Positions 5,716 to 11,477 of a stretch of 11,477 nt of DNA are shown here, in pieces. The notes under the pieces are model-generated. The model worked only from the letters and a program-made list of their open reading frames with translations, was not told the origin of the DNA and searched no databases. Numbering within the stretch: the stretch's first letter is position 1; the number at the start of each line of letters is the position of its first letter. Origin of the DNA: Candidatus Saccharimonadota bacterium (lineage in GTDB: Bacteria > Patescibacteriota > Saccharimonadia > Saccharimonadales > Saccharimonadaceae); the NCBI GenBank assembly GCA_900556355.1, contig UNSP01000004.1, positions 1-11,477 of the forward strand. Direction: 5' to 3'. A program made the translations under genes and the position numbers.

Positions 5716-7521
5716 TTATTTGCCGTTAGCGGATTTAATGATTTCGCGGATTTTTCGTACAAATTGCGAAATTTCCCATCGCCATTGCCATATGCCATAA
5801 CCGACGGCCAGTAAGCTCACGCCGCCAAACACCCACCAACCCCAAGTAGCACCAGCGACTTGTTTAACTTCAGCAGCCGCCGAACCAACAGTTGACATAT
5901 TTGCAGATTTTATCTTTCGACATCGCTTAGTTTGCGGATTGCGCTCAAATCCCTCCGGACATTCTTTCGCTATATCGTCAGTAGAAGCAATCTTCTTACA
6001 TCTGCCTGTCGTCGAATTGCGAAACTGACCTTCTGGGCAAGGCTTCAAAGTTTTTGCTGCCGCCGATGCTATAGATCTACATCTACCAGTTTCTTCACTA
6101 CGATAATAGCCATCTTTACAGGGCGTAATAGTTTTTTCCGCTTCATTTTTTCGACAACGGCGAGTTTCCGGATGGCGATATTGACCAACAGGACAAGGAC
6201 TTTCAACGGGCGGAACGGAAATTTTCACACATTTACCCAACACATTTCGCTCGTAACCATTCTGACAGTCTGGATATTCCTTAAAGATATTCTCAGAATT
6301 TTCAGTTATCATAAACGTTTGCATCCACTCATCATCAATCAAACTCCATGAAAAGCTTTTCGCTAACTTCTCATATTCAGCAGAATCAATTTGCGAGCCA
6401 GCCTCGTCTAGTAAATAAACTTTTCCTTTTGTTTTTGGCAATTTCAGTTTCGCACTTTTTATTTTGATCGTTAAAAATTCGCCGGGATTTAATTCGATGT
6501 CACCAATATTTTCATGAACGCCAGCATCGCCAACCGTCAATTTACAACCTGTCGTAATGACGGTTTTTTCGCCAGAATTGATAATTTCAATGAACTGTTC
6601 ATCAATGTTCGACGCAATTTCATTCAACTTCAAACCTTCGCATTTATTGAGTTCTCCTGGGAGCTTGGAGCCAGGGTTAGACTCTGGCTTTTTGCAGCTG
6701 GGACGTGAATGCGGCGCAACTTCCTGATTGTTAAGATTTTTACCTGACAAAAAATCAGTGGAATTATTTTTCGAATCAGTAATATTTCCACCAACAAAAC
6801 AGCGCCAAACAATTTTCACACCACCTTTAATTGGCGAACCCGCAGACTTTGAATTATTTCCCCAGCCAACAGTATCTGCGACCGACCCGTCCGAACGCAA
6901 CAACACAACAGATCCATCTCCCTGAGATAAACGTAGATTAGCATCAAACTTTATAGTGTCAGCAAGCGCTTTATTATTCGACAAAACCAAAAATTCGTTC
7001 GGCGATATTACTTCATCCTTGAAAATTTTTCCAACAGTTTCAACTCCAGATCCAGTGTGATACTCTATTTTCCAACCAGCCAAATTAACATTCTGATTCG
7101 TCCGATTATAAATCTCAACGTATTTTTTGTCCTGACTAATCTTTGAAATTAATATCGGCGCATTTTCTTCTATTCTTCCACTTGGATTATCTATTTTTGG
7201 CTGCTCAGATTCGGGGTTTGGTTCGGACTTTGAAGACTCATTGGTGGCAGGATTTTCGCTCGGACTATCTATAGACGAACTCTCTGTTGGAGTCTCGGGA
7301 TTTTCACTTGGTTGGGAAGATGAACTAGCATCGGTCTGTTTATTATCAACAACTGAATCTTTTGCCTCCTCAGTCGATTTGAGACTATTATCAACAGTCT
7401 GAACGTCATCAACTTTCGACTCTTGAGTAGCACCTGAAACGCCTTCCGCCAAAACCAACGGCGACGGCATTATTAGTGCCGCGGCTAGTATCATAAGTAG
7501 TGTGTTGCGCAAATACTTCAT
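5716..7521 (-). CDS. Secreted lamin-tail-domain surface protein with five cysteine repeats and C-terminal membrane anchor
   Basis: Counting from the preferred ATG at 7521 (601 residues): signal peptide 1-26 ending VLA-EG; a Ser/Glu/Pro/Asn-rich disordered linker (about 30-118); a lamin-tail domain (about 121-230) with YVEIYNRTNQNVNLAGWKI, FLVLSNN and DTVGWG; a second, more diverged lamin-tail-like domain (about 296-400) with FIEIINSGEKTV and NPGEFLTIKI; five repeats of C-x-x-G-(F/Y)-x-R-x(5-6)-C (419-534); a hydrophobic helix (about 560-579) and a basic tail ending SANGK. The start is chosen because AAGGAG lies 5 bases before it and the signal peptide follows directly; an ATG 9 codons upstream lacks both. 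Lamin-tail domains are beta-sandwich modules common in secreted CPR proteins. A surface display or binding role is inferred. The gene sits between yebC and ruvC, which are neighbours in many bacteria. Confidence 0.9.
   Translation of the reverse strand: MKYLRNTLLMILAAALIMPSPLVLAEGVSGATQESKVDDVQTVDNSLKSTEEAKDSVVDNKQTDASSSSQPSENPETPTESSSIDSPSENPATNESSKSEPNPESEQPKIDNPSGRIEENAPILISKISQDKKYVEIYNRTNQNVNLAGWKIEYHTGSGVETVGKIFKDEVISPNEFLVLSNNKALADTIKFDANLRLSQGDGSVVLLRSDGSVADTVGWGNNSKSAGSPIKGGVKIVWRCFVGGNITDSKNNSTDFLSGKNLNNQEVAPHSRPSCKKPESNPGSKLPGELNKCEGLKLNEIASNIDEQFIEIINSGEKTVITTGCKLTVGDAGVHENIGDIELNPGEFLTIKIKSAKLKLPKTKGKVYLLDEAGSQIDSAEYEKLAKSFSWSLIDDEWMQTFMITENSENIFKEYPDCQNGYERNVLGKCVKISVPPVESPCPVGQYRHPETRRCRKNEAEKTITPCKDGYYRSEETGRCRSIASAAAKTLKPCPEGQFRNSTTGRCKKIASTDDIAKECPEGFERNPQTKRCRKIKSANMSTVGSAAAEVKQVAGATWGWWVFGGVSLLAVGYGIWQWRWEISQFVRKIREIIKSANGK
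5920..6267 (-). repeat. Five tandem cysteine-framed protein repeats
   Basis: The cores are CQNGYERNVLGKC, CPVGQYRHPETRRC, CKDGYYRSEETGRC, CPEGQFRNSTTGRC and CPEGFERNPQTKRC, each followed by a basic residue and separated by 9-12 variable residues. Each has two Cys that could form a local disulfide. The DNA is diverged between copies, so this is an old protein repeat rather than a recent DNA duplication. Confidence 0.85.
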
Positions 7522-7568
7522 GCTCGCTCCTTGCTTATGGTTAATCATCTTTAGTTTAGCGTACTTTT

Positions 7569-7574
7569 TGTCAA
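7569..7574 (-). promoter_or_regulatory. Candidate -35 box of the lamin-tail gene
   Basis: A perfect TTGACA lies on the minus strand just after the yebC terminator and about 48 bases before the chosen ATG. The -10 region is poor (AAAGAT or TAAAGA at 15-16 bases), so the promoter call is tentative. Confidence 0.4.
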
Positions 7575-7575
7575 A

Positions 7576-7604
7576 TTAAAAATCGCCCCAAAAAAGGAGC
7601 GATT
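7576..7604 (-). terminator. Intrinsic terminator after yebC
   Basis: On the minus strand AATCGCTCC, a six-T loop, and GGGGCGATT form a 9-bp stem with one G-U pair, followed by a run of five T's. It lies 17 bases after the yebC stop and separates yebC from the lamin-tail gene. Confidence 0.85.
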
Positions 7605-7620
7605 CCTTAAAGCGATAATT

Positions 7621-8337
7621 TTATTCCGCCGTGATATCCGCATTTGTATGAACATTCACAACGTCATCCAAATCGTCCAACGCATCAATCATCTTCATCA
7701 ATTTCTGCGCAGTTTCCATGTCGGCAATTTCTATCGGCGTATTGGCAATATATCGTAACTCTGCATCTTTAACCTTCAAGCCTTGCTCAACCAATTTATT
7801 CCGCACACTCGCCAAATCTTTCAACTCCGTATACACGATAATTTCGCCATCTTCCTCGACAGCATCTTCGGCGCCAGCGTCCAAAACCGCTAACAACAAA
7901 TCTTCCCCGCTGCCTTCGATAGTAATGACGCCTTTGCGCGTAAATTGGAACATCACACTACCAGCATCGGCAATTCGCCCGCCATTTTTAACCAACGCAG
8001 TTTTTACCTCTGGCAATGTTCGATTGCGATTATCTGTCGCCGTTTCAATAATAACACCCACGCCGCCAGGACCATAACCTTCGTAAGCAATTTCCTCCAA
8101 AGCCGCCGCACTCTTATCCGCCACTCGGTCAATTGCTCGCTGAATGTTTGAGCTAGGCATATTTGCAGCCTTAGCTTTTTCAATTGCCATCGCCAAACTT
8201 GAGTTCAGCGCTGGGTCTGTGCCACCACGTGCTGCAATAGCAATTTGATTACCCAATTTCGTAAAAATCGCGCCGCGCTTAGCGTCAACAATCGCTTTTT
8301 GTCGGTGAGTTGTAGCCCATTTACTGTGTCCTGACAT
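7621..8337 (-). CDS. yebC: YebC/PmpR/TACO1 family protein
   Basis: The 238-residue protein is full length for the family. It opens with the hallmark MSGHSKWATTHRQKA, followed by AKRGAIFTKL, the MPSSNIQRAIDR region (60-71), YEGYGPGGVGVIIETATDNRNRT (85-107) and an acidic C-terminal domain ending with DDVVNVHTNADI. Older annotations call it a transcriptional regulator. More recent work on bacterial YebC and mitochondrial TACO1 supports a ribosome-associated role in relieving stalls on proline-rich stretches. The start is supported by AGGAG 5 bases before the ATG. In Escherichia coli yebC lies next to ruvC; here the lamin-tail gene separates them. The promoter -10 box (8377-8382) lies just past the comEC stop, and an intrinsic terminator follows the gene. 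Confidence 0.96.
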   Translation of the reverse strand: MSGHSKWATTHRQKAIVDAKRGAIFTKLGNQIAIAARGGTDPALNSSLAMAIEKAKAANMPSSNIQRAIDRVADKSAAALEEIAYEGYGPGGVGVIIETATDNRNRTLPEVKTALVKNGGRIADAGSVMFQFTRKGVITIEGSGEDLLLAVLDAGAEDAVEEDGEIIVYTELKDLASVRNKLVEQGLKVKDAELRYIANTPIEIADMETAQKLMKMIDALDDLDDVVNVHTNADITAE

Positions 8338-8376
8338 AATTTCTCCTAAAGTTATTTGCTATTTCAATCTGTTACT

Positions 8377-8382
8377 ATTATA
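8377..8382 (-). promoter_or_regulatory. yebC -10 box (leadered promoter)
   Basis: TATAAT on the minus strand, 39 bases before the ATG, with TG directly in front of it. The predicted transcript has a leader of about 30 nt carrying AGGAG. This contrasts with the leaderless promoters elsewhere in the window. No clear -35 box is seen. Confidence 0.6.
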
Positions 8383-8384
8383 CA

Positions 8385-9836
8385 CTACTCCACAATATTT
8401 ATCTTAGCGAGGTCCAATTTAGTTTGCTTTTTCATCCAAATCATTGCCAAAATTAGCGCCACATATAAAACCGCACACTGCCACAAATTGATACTAACTT
8501 CCATTTGAGCCCATTCAAATCCAGCCGTCCAATTGGTGATTTGAATCATATAGCCAAGTAGCCACGTCGTCGGAATTGCGATCAAAGCGCCAATCATCGG
8601 CACAAAAACCAGTACGCCCGACATAAACGTCAGTAGCATCGCTAGCGGTACAAACGGCAAGATCAGCATATTCGCAATTAGCGCCACATTGCTAATAACC
8701 CCAAAACTCATCATAAGTAGCGGCAATGTCATAATTTGCGCCGACAAAGTTTCAATTAAAATTTGTCGAAACGCGCCCGGCTCTTTATTACCAAAAAAGT
8801 AAGAATGAAGAAGCGGCGCTAACATAATTACGCCCGCAAACGAAGCAAAGCTTAATTGCCAACCCAAATCACCCCAACCAAATTGCGGATTTATCAATAG
8901 CGTAATTGCCGCTGACACAGGAAGTAGGACTAGCGGATGAATTGTCCGACCATAATACCACGCCGCCAAACTCAGTCCCGCCACCAAACCAGCTCTCGAC
9001 ATACTAGGACTTAATCCAGTCACCGCCATAAAACCAATTATCATAACAGCCGCGCTGAGCATCGCTAAATATTTTGATCGCTTGGCGAATAATTGTCGCG
9101 CTAAACGAACTAAAATTGTCAAATTATAGCCGCTCGCTACCACGATATGCGTTAGTCCAGCAATTTTCAAATTGTCACTTAATTCAGTTGGCATGGCGCG
9201 TCGCAATCCCAATAAAAATCCCAGCCCTAGCGCAGATTCAGACTCTGGAACGTGAGCGCGAACTCGCCCGGCAAACCAATCACGAACTCCTACTGCCACA
9301 TCACCCGGAACGGGTCTTTCGGCGCTAATAATTTTCGCCCGATACACGCTCGCCGAAAAAGCCCCAAATCCCGCCGTCATTTTACCCTTAACTCTCACAA
9401 TATCACTGCGCTTAATTGAGTTTTTATCTGGCGTCGTCACCCAAATTTGTCCCGGCAATTTTTCATTATTCATCCGCAAATTGCCCAATCTAAGAACCGT
9501 TTGACTATTTTTATCGAGATCAGGATCCTCCAAAACTTGACCCTGGATAATTGCAACTTTTCCGATCAACGAATCATAAACCTCCACGCCTTTTCTGCCA
9601 ATTTCACCGCGCCAAAGACCAATCAAAACTCCAGAAATAATTGCTAAAATCACAAAAAATCGCCAGCGCCAAATTGCCACAATTACAAAAATAGCCAGCC
9701 CGACCAATAAAAATAATGGATTCGCCGCAAACGACCGCGGTATGTAATGGATGGAAATTACGCCAATTGTCAAACCGAGACACCACACCGCCACCAGCCA
9801 AGAAATATGCAACTTCTCAAATAGCCAACTATTCAT
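8385..9836 (-). CDS. comEC: ComEC/Rec2 family DNA-uptake channel protein, short form without the nuclease-like domain
   Basis: ComEC forms the inner-membrane channel through which single-stranded DNA enters during natural transformation. This 483-residue protein has hydrophobic N-terminal helices (about 11-30 and 41-76), a soluble OB-like region (about 88-172, DUF4131 type) and the multi-helix competence domain (about 198-470). Family landmarks are GLTHIVVASGYN (227-238), SPSMSRA (276-282) and WQLSF (326-330). The metallo-beta-lactamase-like C-terminal domain found in many full-length ComECs (700-800 residues) is absent: the protein ends shortly after the last helix. No Shine-Dalgarno site precedes the ATG; TATACT lies 6 bases before it, predicting a leaderless mRNA. 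The gene lies directly after the tRNA-Lys terminator. The family is secure; active DNA uptake is inferred. Confidence 0.93.
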   Translation of the reverse strand: MNSWLFEKLHISWLVAVWCLGLTIGVISIHYIPRSFAANPLFLLVGLAIFVIVAIWRWRFFVILAIISGVLIGLWRGEIGRKGVEVYDSLIGKVAIIQGQVLEDPDLDKNSQTVLRLGNLRMNNEKLPGQIWVTTPDKNSIKRSDIVRVKGKMTAGFGAFSASVYRAKIISAERPVPGDVAVGVRDWFAGRVRAHVPESESALGLGFLLGLRRAMPTELSDNLKIAGLTHIVVASGYNLTILVRLARQLFAKRSKYLAMLSAAVMIIGFMAVTGLSPSMSRAGLVAGLSLAAWYYGRTIHPLVLLPVSAAITLLINPQFGWGDLGWQLSFASFAGVIMLAPLLHSYFFGNKEPGAFRQILIETLSAQIMTLPLLMMSFGVISNVALIANMLILPFVPLAMLLTFMSGVLVFVPMIGALIAIPTTWLLGYMIQITNWTAGFEWAQMEVSINLWQCAVLYVALILAMIWMKKQTKLDLAKINIVE

Positions 9837-9842
9837 ACTTAA

Positions 9843-9848
9843 AGTATA
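9843..9848 (-). promoter_or_regulatory. comEC -10 box, leaderless
   Basis: TATACT on the minus strand, then TTAAGT, then the ATG. It follows the tRNA terminator by about 17 bases, so comEC needs its own promoter here. It lacks a TGn extension and a good -35 box. Confidence 0.6.
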
Positions 9849-9865
9849 TCTGTATCTGAAGCCAT

Positions 9866-9889
9866 AAAAAAGACTCCGCCAAGGGAGTC
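9866..9889 (-). terminator. Intrinsic terminator after tRNA-Lys
   Basis: On the minus strand GACTCC-CTTGGC-GGAGTC forms a 6-bp hairpin, followed immediately by six T's. It begins 11 bases after the CCA end of the tRNA. Confidence 0.88.
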
Positions 9890-9900
9890 GATTTCAAATT

Positions 9901-9977
9901 TGGAGGGTCCACCGGGGCTTGAACCCGGGACACCCTGCTTAAAAGGCAGGTGCTCTAACCAGCTGAGCTATGGACCC
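9901..9977 (-). tRNA. tRNA-Lys (anticodon UUU)
   Basis: A complete 77-nt cloverleaf: acceptor GGGTCCA with TGGACCC (7 pairs), D stem GCTC with GAGC, anticodon stem CCTGC with GCAGG around the 7-base loop CTTTTAA (anticodon TTT), a 5-base variable region, T stem CCGGG with CCCGG around TTCAAGC, and an encoded CCA. The discriminator base (position 73) is T, whereas bacterial tRNA-Lys usually has A or G. A strong promoter lies upstream and an intrinsic terminator downstream, so it is a single-gene transcription unit. Confidence 0.97.
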
Positions 9978-9999
9978 ATTCGGAATATCCGCTTTCTTC

Positions 10000-10028
10000 A
10001 TCCTAGCACAAACCAACACAAAGGTCAA
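10000..10028 (-). promoter_or_regulatory. tRNA-Lys promoter
   Basis: TTGACC (-35) and TAGGAT (-10, preceded by TGC) are separated by exactly 17 bases on the minus strand. The predicted start is about 16 bases before the tRNA. The -35 box overlaps the TGA stop of the upstream membrane-protein gene. This is the best two-box promoter in the window. Confidence 0.8.
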
Positions 10029-10504
10029 TGCTTAGCTAGCTTATGTCCGCCAGTATGTAGTGAAAAAATGTCAATTAGACCACACGCCAGACCAAACGTG
10101 GCCACATATCGCCAATTATTAGCGAAAATCTTATACAGCTCCAGCGCCTGTCCGTCTAGTGATATATATTTTCCCAGAGGAGCCACCAATAGCGCTGCTG
10201 TCAAAAACGCGATTCCCGCCGCCGAGACAATTCTCTCATGTTTTTTCTGATATCTAGGTCCGCTTAAAAGAAGCATAATTAACGGAACCAACGTTAAGAC
10301 TAATCCCGAAATTACACCATTTGGCAATAAACCAGTTTCCAATTTCAAGCCGTCCAGCACCCCCGTCAGCCAGTTGCCCCACCATTCTGATAGTAAAAAT
10401 CCCGTCGCCAACGACAACGCCAATGGACCGAATCTTCGAGATGAAATAAATGCAACCACAAAAACCGTTACTAAAATTGCTCCAAATAGAATTATTACAC
10501 TCAT
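10025..10504 (-). CDS. Hypothetical multi-pass membrane protein
   Basis: This 159-residue, very hydrophobic protein has about four to five predicted helices (roughly 2-20, 24-42, 62-80, 90-108 and a weaker one near 128-147), a basic loop GPRYQKKHERI (82-92) and a polar, His-containing tail ending GGHKLAKH. The overall layout resembles small CvpA-type membrane proteins, but no diagnostic motif is visible, so I leave it unnamed. The ATG overlaps the TGA of the DUF192 gene (ATGA), and GGAGG lies about 8 bases before it, so the two genes are translationally coupled and probably act in the same place. Its own stop lies inside the -35 box of the tRNA promoter. Confidence 0.82.
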   Translation of the reverse strand: MSVIILFGAILVTVFVVAFISSRRFGPLALSLATGFLLSEWWGNWLTGVLDGLKLETGLLPNGVISGLVLTLVPLIMLLLSGPRYQKKHERIVSAAGIAFLTAALLVAPLGKYISLDGQALELYKIFANNWRYVATFGLACGLIDIFSLHTGGHKLAKH

Positions 10505-10992
10505 TTATCTTCCTCCAAATCAAATTTTACCTGTGACCCAACCGTAGCGCTCGCCTGCTTAGCAACTCCTGCCTTCACCTCCAACACGTACTTTGCAGGA
10601 ACCGGTGGCGCATATTTTTCATGCGGCTCAGCGTCCGGCTTGATGTTATGTTTTACATAGACAACGCGCTTTTTATCATTGATCCAAATCATATCGACCG
10701 AAAATTTCATATCTTTCATCCACATTTTATGACGATCGTTATGATCAAAGACGAACAGCATGGCATAATTCTCATCAATTCCCAGCCTTCCAGACAGACC
10801 TTTCTGCTGCGATTCTTCGTCATTAGCAATTTCCGCCTGAAGCATCGTCTTATTCAGGTAAATCATTTCCGTTTTCGGCGAAACCGTTCGAAAAGCATAA
10901 AAAATTGCCCCACCAATAACCATCAGCATTCCGCAGATAAATATCCATTTGATGACAGTCTGAGTTACTGTCGAGTGACGAGGCTCGTCCAT
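10501..10992 (-). CDS. DUF192 family membrane-anchored protein
   Basis: The 163-residue protein has an N-terminal cytoplasmic stretch, one transmembrane helix (about 14-34) and a DUF192 domain (about 45-160). Landmarks are QQKGLSGRL (62-70), MLFVFD (78-83) and MWMKDMKFSVDMIWI (90-104), the family's WMK-x(4)-DM-(I/F)-(W/F)-I core, followed by VEVKAG-like LEVKAGVAK near 137-145. DUF192 proteins are small beta-rich proteins, often exported, without an agreed function. The start has no Shine-Dalgarno site; TGT-TATAAT ends 6 bases before the ATG, as at the ruv genes. It follows the RimK-like gene by 24 bases and overlaps the next membrane-protein gene by 4 bases. Confidence 0.9.
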   Translation of the reverse strand: MDEPRHSTVTQTVIKWIFICGMLMVIGGAIFYAFRTVSPKTEMIYLNKTMLQAEIANDEESQQKGLSGRLGIDENYAMLFVFDHNDRHKMWMKDMKFSVDMIWINDKKRVVYVKHNIKPDAEPHEKYAPPVPAKYVLEVKAGVAKQASATVGSQVKFDLEEDK

Positions 10993-10998
10993 AAACCT

Positions 10999-11007
10999 AT
11001 TATAACA
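10999..11007 (-). promoter_or_regulatory. Promoter of the DUF192 gene, extended -10, leaderless
   Basis: TGT-TATAAT on the minus strand, then AGGTTT, then the ATG. It fills most of the 24-base gap after the rimK-like gene. Confidence 0.72.
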
Positions 11008-11016
11008 AGTTTATGC

Positions 11017-11477
11017 TTAAGCGCCGATTTTATCTTTTTTATTGCCACGTTTGGCGTTTCGATCGATGTATTCAATTATCTTTCCAGCCACATTTCGGCG
11101 AGTAATTTTCTCAATTCCAAACCCTGGACTAGCATTAACCTCCAGCACCAAAGCTCCACGACTTGACCGCATAAAATCAACTCCAGCAACCGTTAATCCC
11201 ATTGCCTTAGCGGCTTTCACGCACATTTTACGTTCAGAATCTGTCAATTTTATACTGGTTCCTTCGCCGCCCTTGTGCAAATTGCTGCGGAAATCATCGT
11301 CCAAACTCTGCCGCTTCATACTAGCCACCACTTGACTACCAACTACAAACGCACGAATATCAACACCAGCTGACTCTCTAATAAACTCCTGAAGCAGCAC
11401 GTTTGTGCCGTCCGAGTTGGTCAAATAGAACGCCTGCAGAACCGACTTGGCAGCCTTTTTAGTTTCCGCCAGAACCA
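11017..11477 (-). CDS. rimK: RimK-like ATP-grasp ligase, C-terminal part (5' end outside window)
   Basis: The last 152 residues of a RimK-type ATP-grasp protein are visible; the frame stays open to the right edge, so the start is not in the window. RimK in Escherichia coli adds glutamate to the C-terminus of ribosomal protein S6; other members make other amino-acid or glutamate ligations. Landmarks in order: VLAETKKAAKSVL, LLQEFIRESAGVDIRAFVVG, the ATP-grasp DDFRSNLHKGG, AGVDFMR, and the metal-binding LEVNASPGFGIEK, all closely matching RimK. An internal TTG at 11422-11424 is not used as a start because the homology continues through it. The basic tail (RNAKRGNKKDK) follows the catalytic domain. 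The exact substrate is not settled by the fragment. Confidence 0.9.
   Translation of the reverse strand, partial: VLAETKKAAKSVLQAFYLTNSDGTNVLLQEFIRESAGVDIRAFVVGSQVVASMKRQSLDDDFRSNLHKGGEGTSIKLTDSERKMCVKAAKAMGLTVAGVDFMRSSRGALVLEVNASPGFGIEKITRRNVAGKIIEYIDRNAKRGNKKDKIGA

Noticed and set aside
5700..5798. A 33-codon N-terminal extension of RuvC
   Set aside because: The extension falls inside the lamin-tail gene and has no family similarity. The family start MRIIGIDPG coincides with a leaderless-type promoter spacing.
5920..6267. A CRISPR-like or recent DNA tandem repeat
   Set aside because: Repeats exist only at the protein level, with diverged DNA, variable spacers and an intact reading frame.
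7522..7548. A start 9 codons upstream for the lamin-tail protein
   Set aside because: The downstream ATG has AAGGAG at 5 bases and opens a normal signal peptide; the upstream one has neither.
10025..10503. Use of UGA as a sense codon (as in Gracilibacteria)
   Set aside because: TGA ends two genes at sensible places: an ATGA overlap with the next gene, and the -35 box of the tRNA promoter.
11422..11424. TTG as the start of a 135-residue ATP-grasp protein
   Set aside because: RimK similarity continues without a break to the window edge, so the gene is simply truncated by the window.

Overview
The window looks like chromosomal DNA from a Candidatus Saccharibacteria (TM7, CPR/Patescibacteria) genome. 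The assignment is an inference from moderately AT-rich composition, compact gene packing, a separate ruvC/ruvA/ruvB set near yebC, a ComEC without its C-terminal nuclease-like domain, and large secreted proteins with lamin-tail, VWA and PKD modules. UGA works as a stop (ends of the DUF192 gene and of the small membrane-protein gene), so this is not the UGA-recoding Gracilibacteria/Absconditabacteria group.

Layout, left to right: nearly everything is on the minus strand. Positions 1-2793 hold a two-gene envelope operon: a one-TM protein followed by a very large secreted SGNH-hydrolase/VWA/PKD/calcium-repeat protein that runs off the left edge. Positions 2856-5699 carry ruvB, ruvA and ruvC, the Holliday-junction branch-migration and resolution machinery. 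Between ruvB and ruvA sits the only plus-strand gene, a DUF4352-like anchored protein, with a long structured leader and its own terminator. Positions 5716-7521 encode a lamin-tail-domain surface protein with five cysteine repeats and a C-terminal TM anchor. Then come yebC (7621-8337), comEC (8385-9836), tRNA-Lys(UUU) (9901-9977), a coupled pair of membrane-associated genes (10025-10992, the upstream one DUF192), and the 3' part of a rimK-like ATP-grasp gene that runs off the right edge. No gene-free stretch exceeds about 180 bases. The longest (3855-4036) holds two divergent promoters and the structured leader.

Two signals stand out. First, ruvA, ruvB, ruvC, comEC and the DUF192 gene all have a near-perfect -10 box placed exactly 6 bases before the ATG, with no Shine-Dalgarno site. 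This predicts leaderless mRNAs, whereas yebC, the envelope genes and the DUF4352 gene have SD sites. Second, the DUF4352 leader contains a 16-bp outer stem, an inner arm, an intrinsic terminator, and a 9-nt segment that can pair with the terminator's 3' half. That is the layout of a transcription attenuator or riboswitch; I do not recognise it as a known class.

Functionally the window combines DNA uptake (ComEC) and recombination (RuvABC) genes with translation-related genes (YebC, tRNA-Lys, RimK-like) and cell-surface proteins that could serve contact with a host cell.
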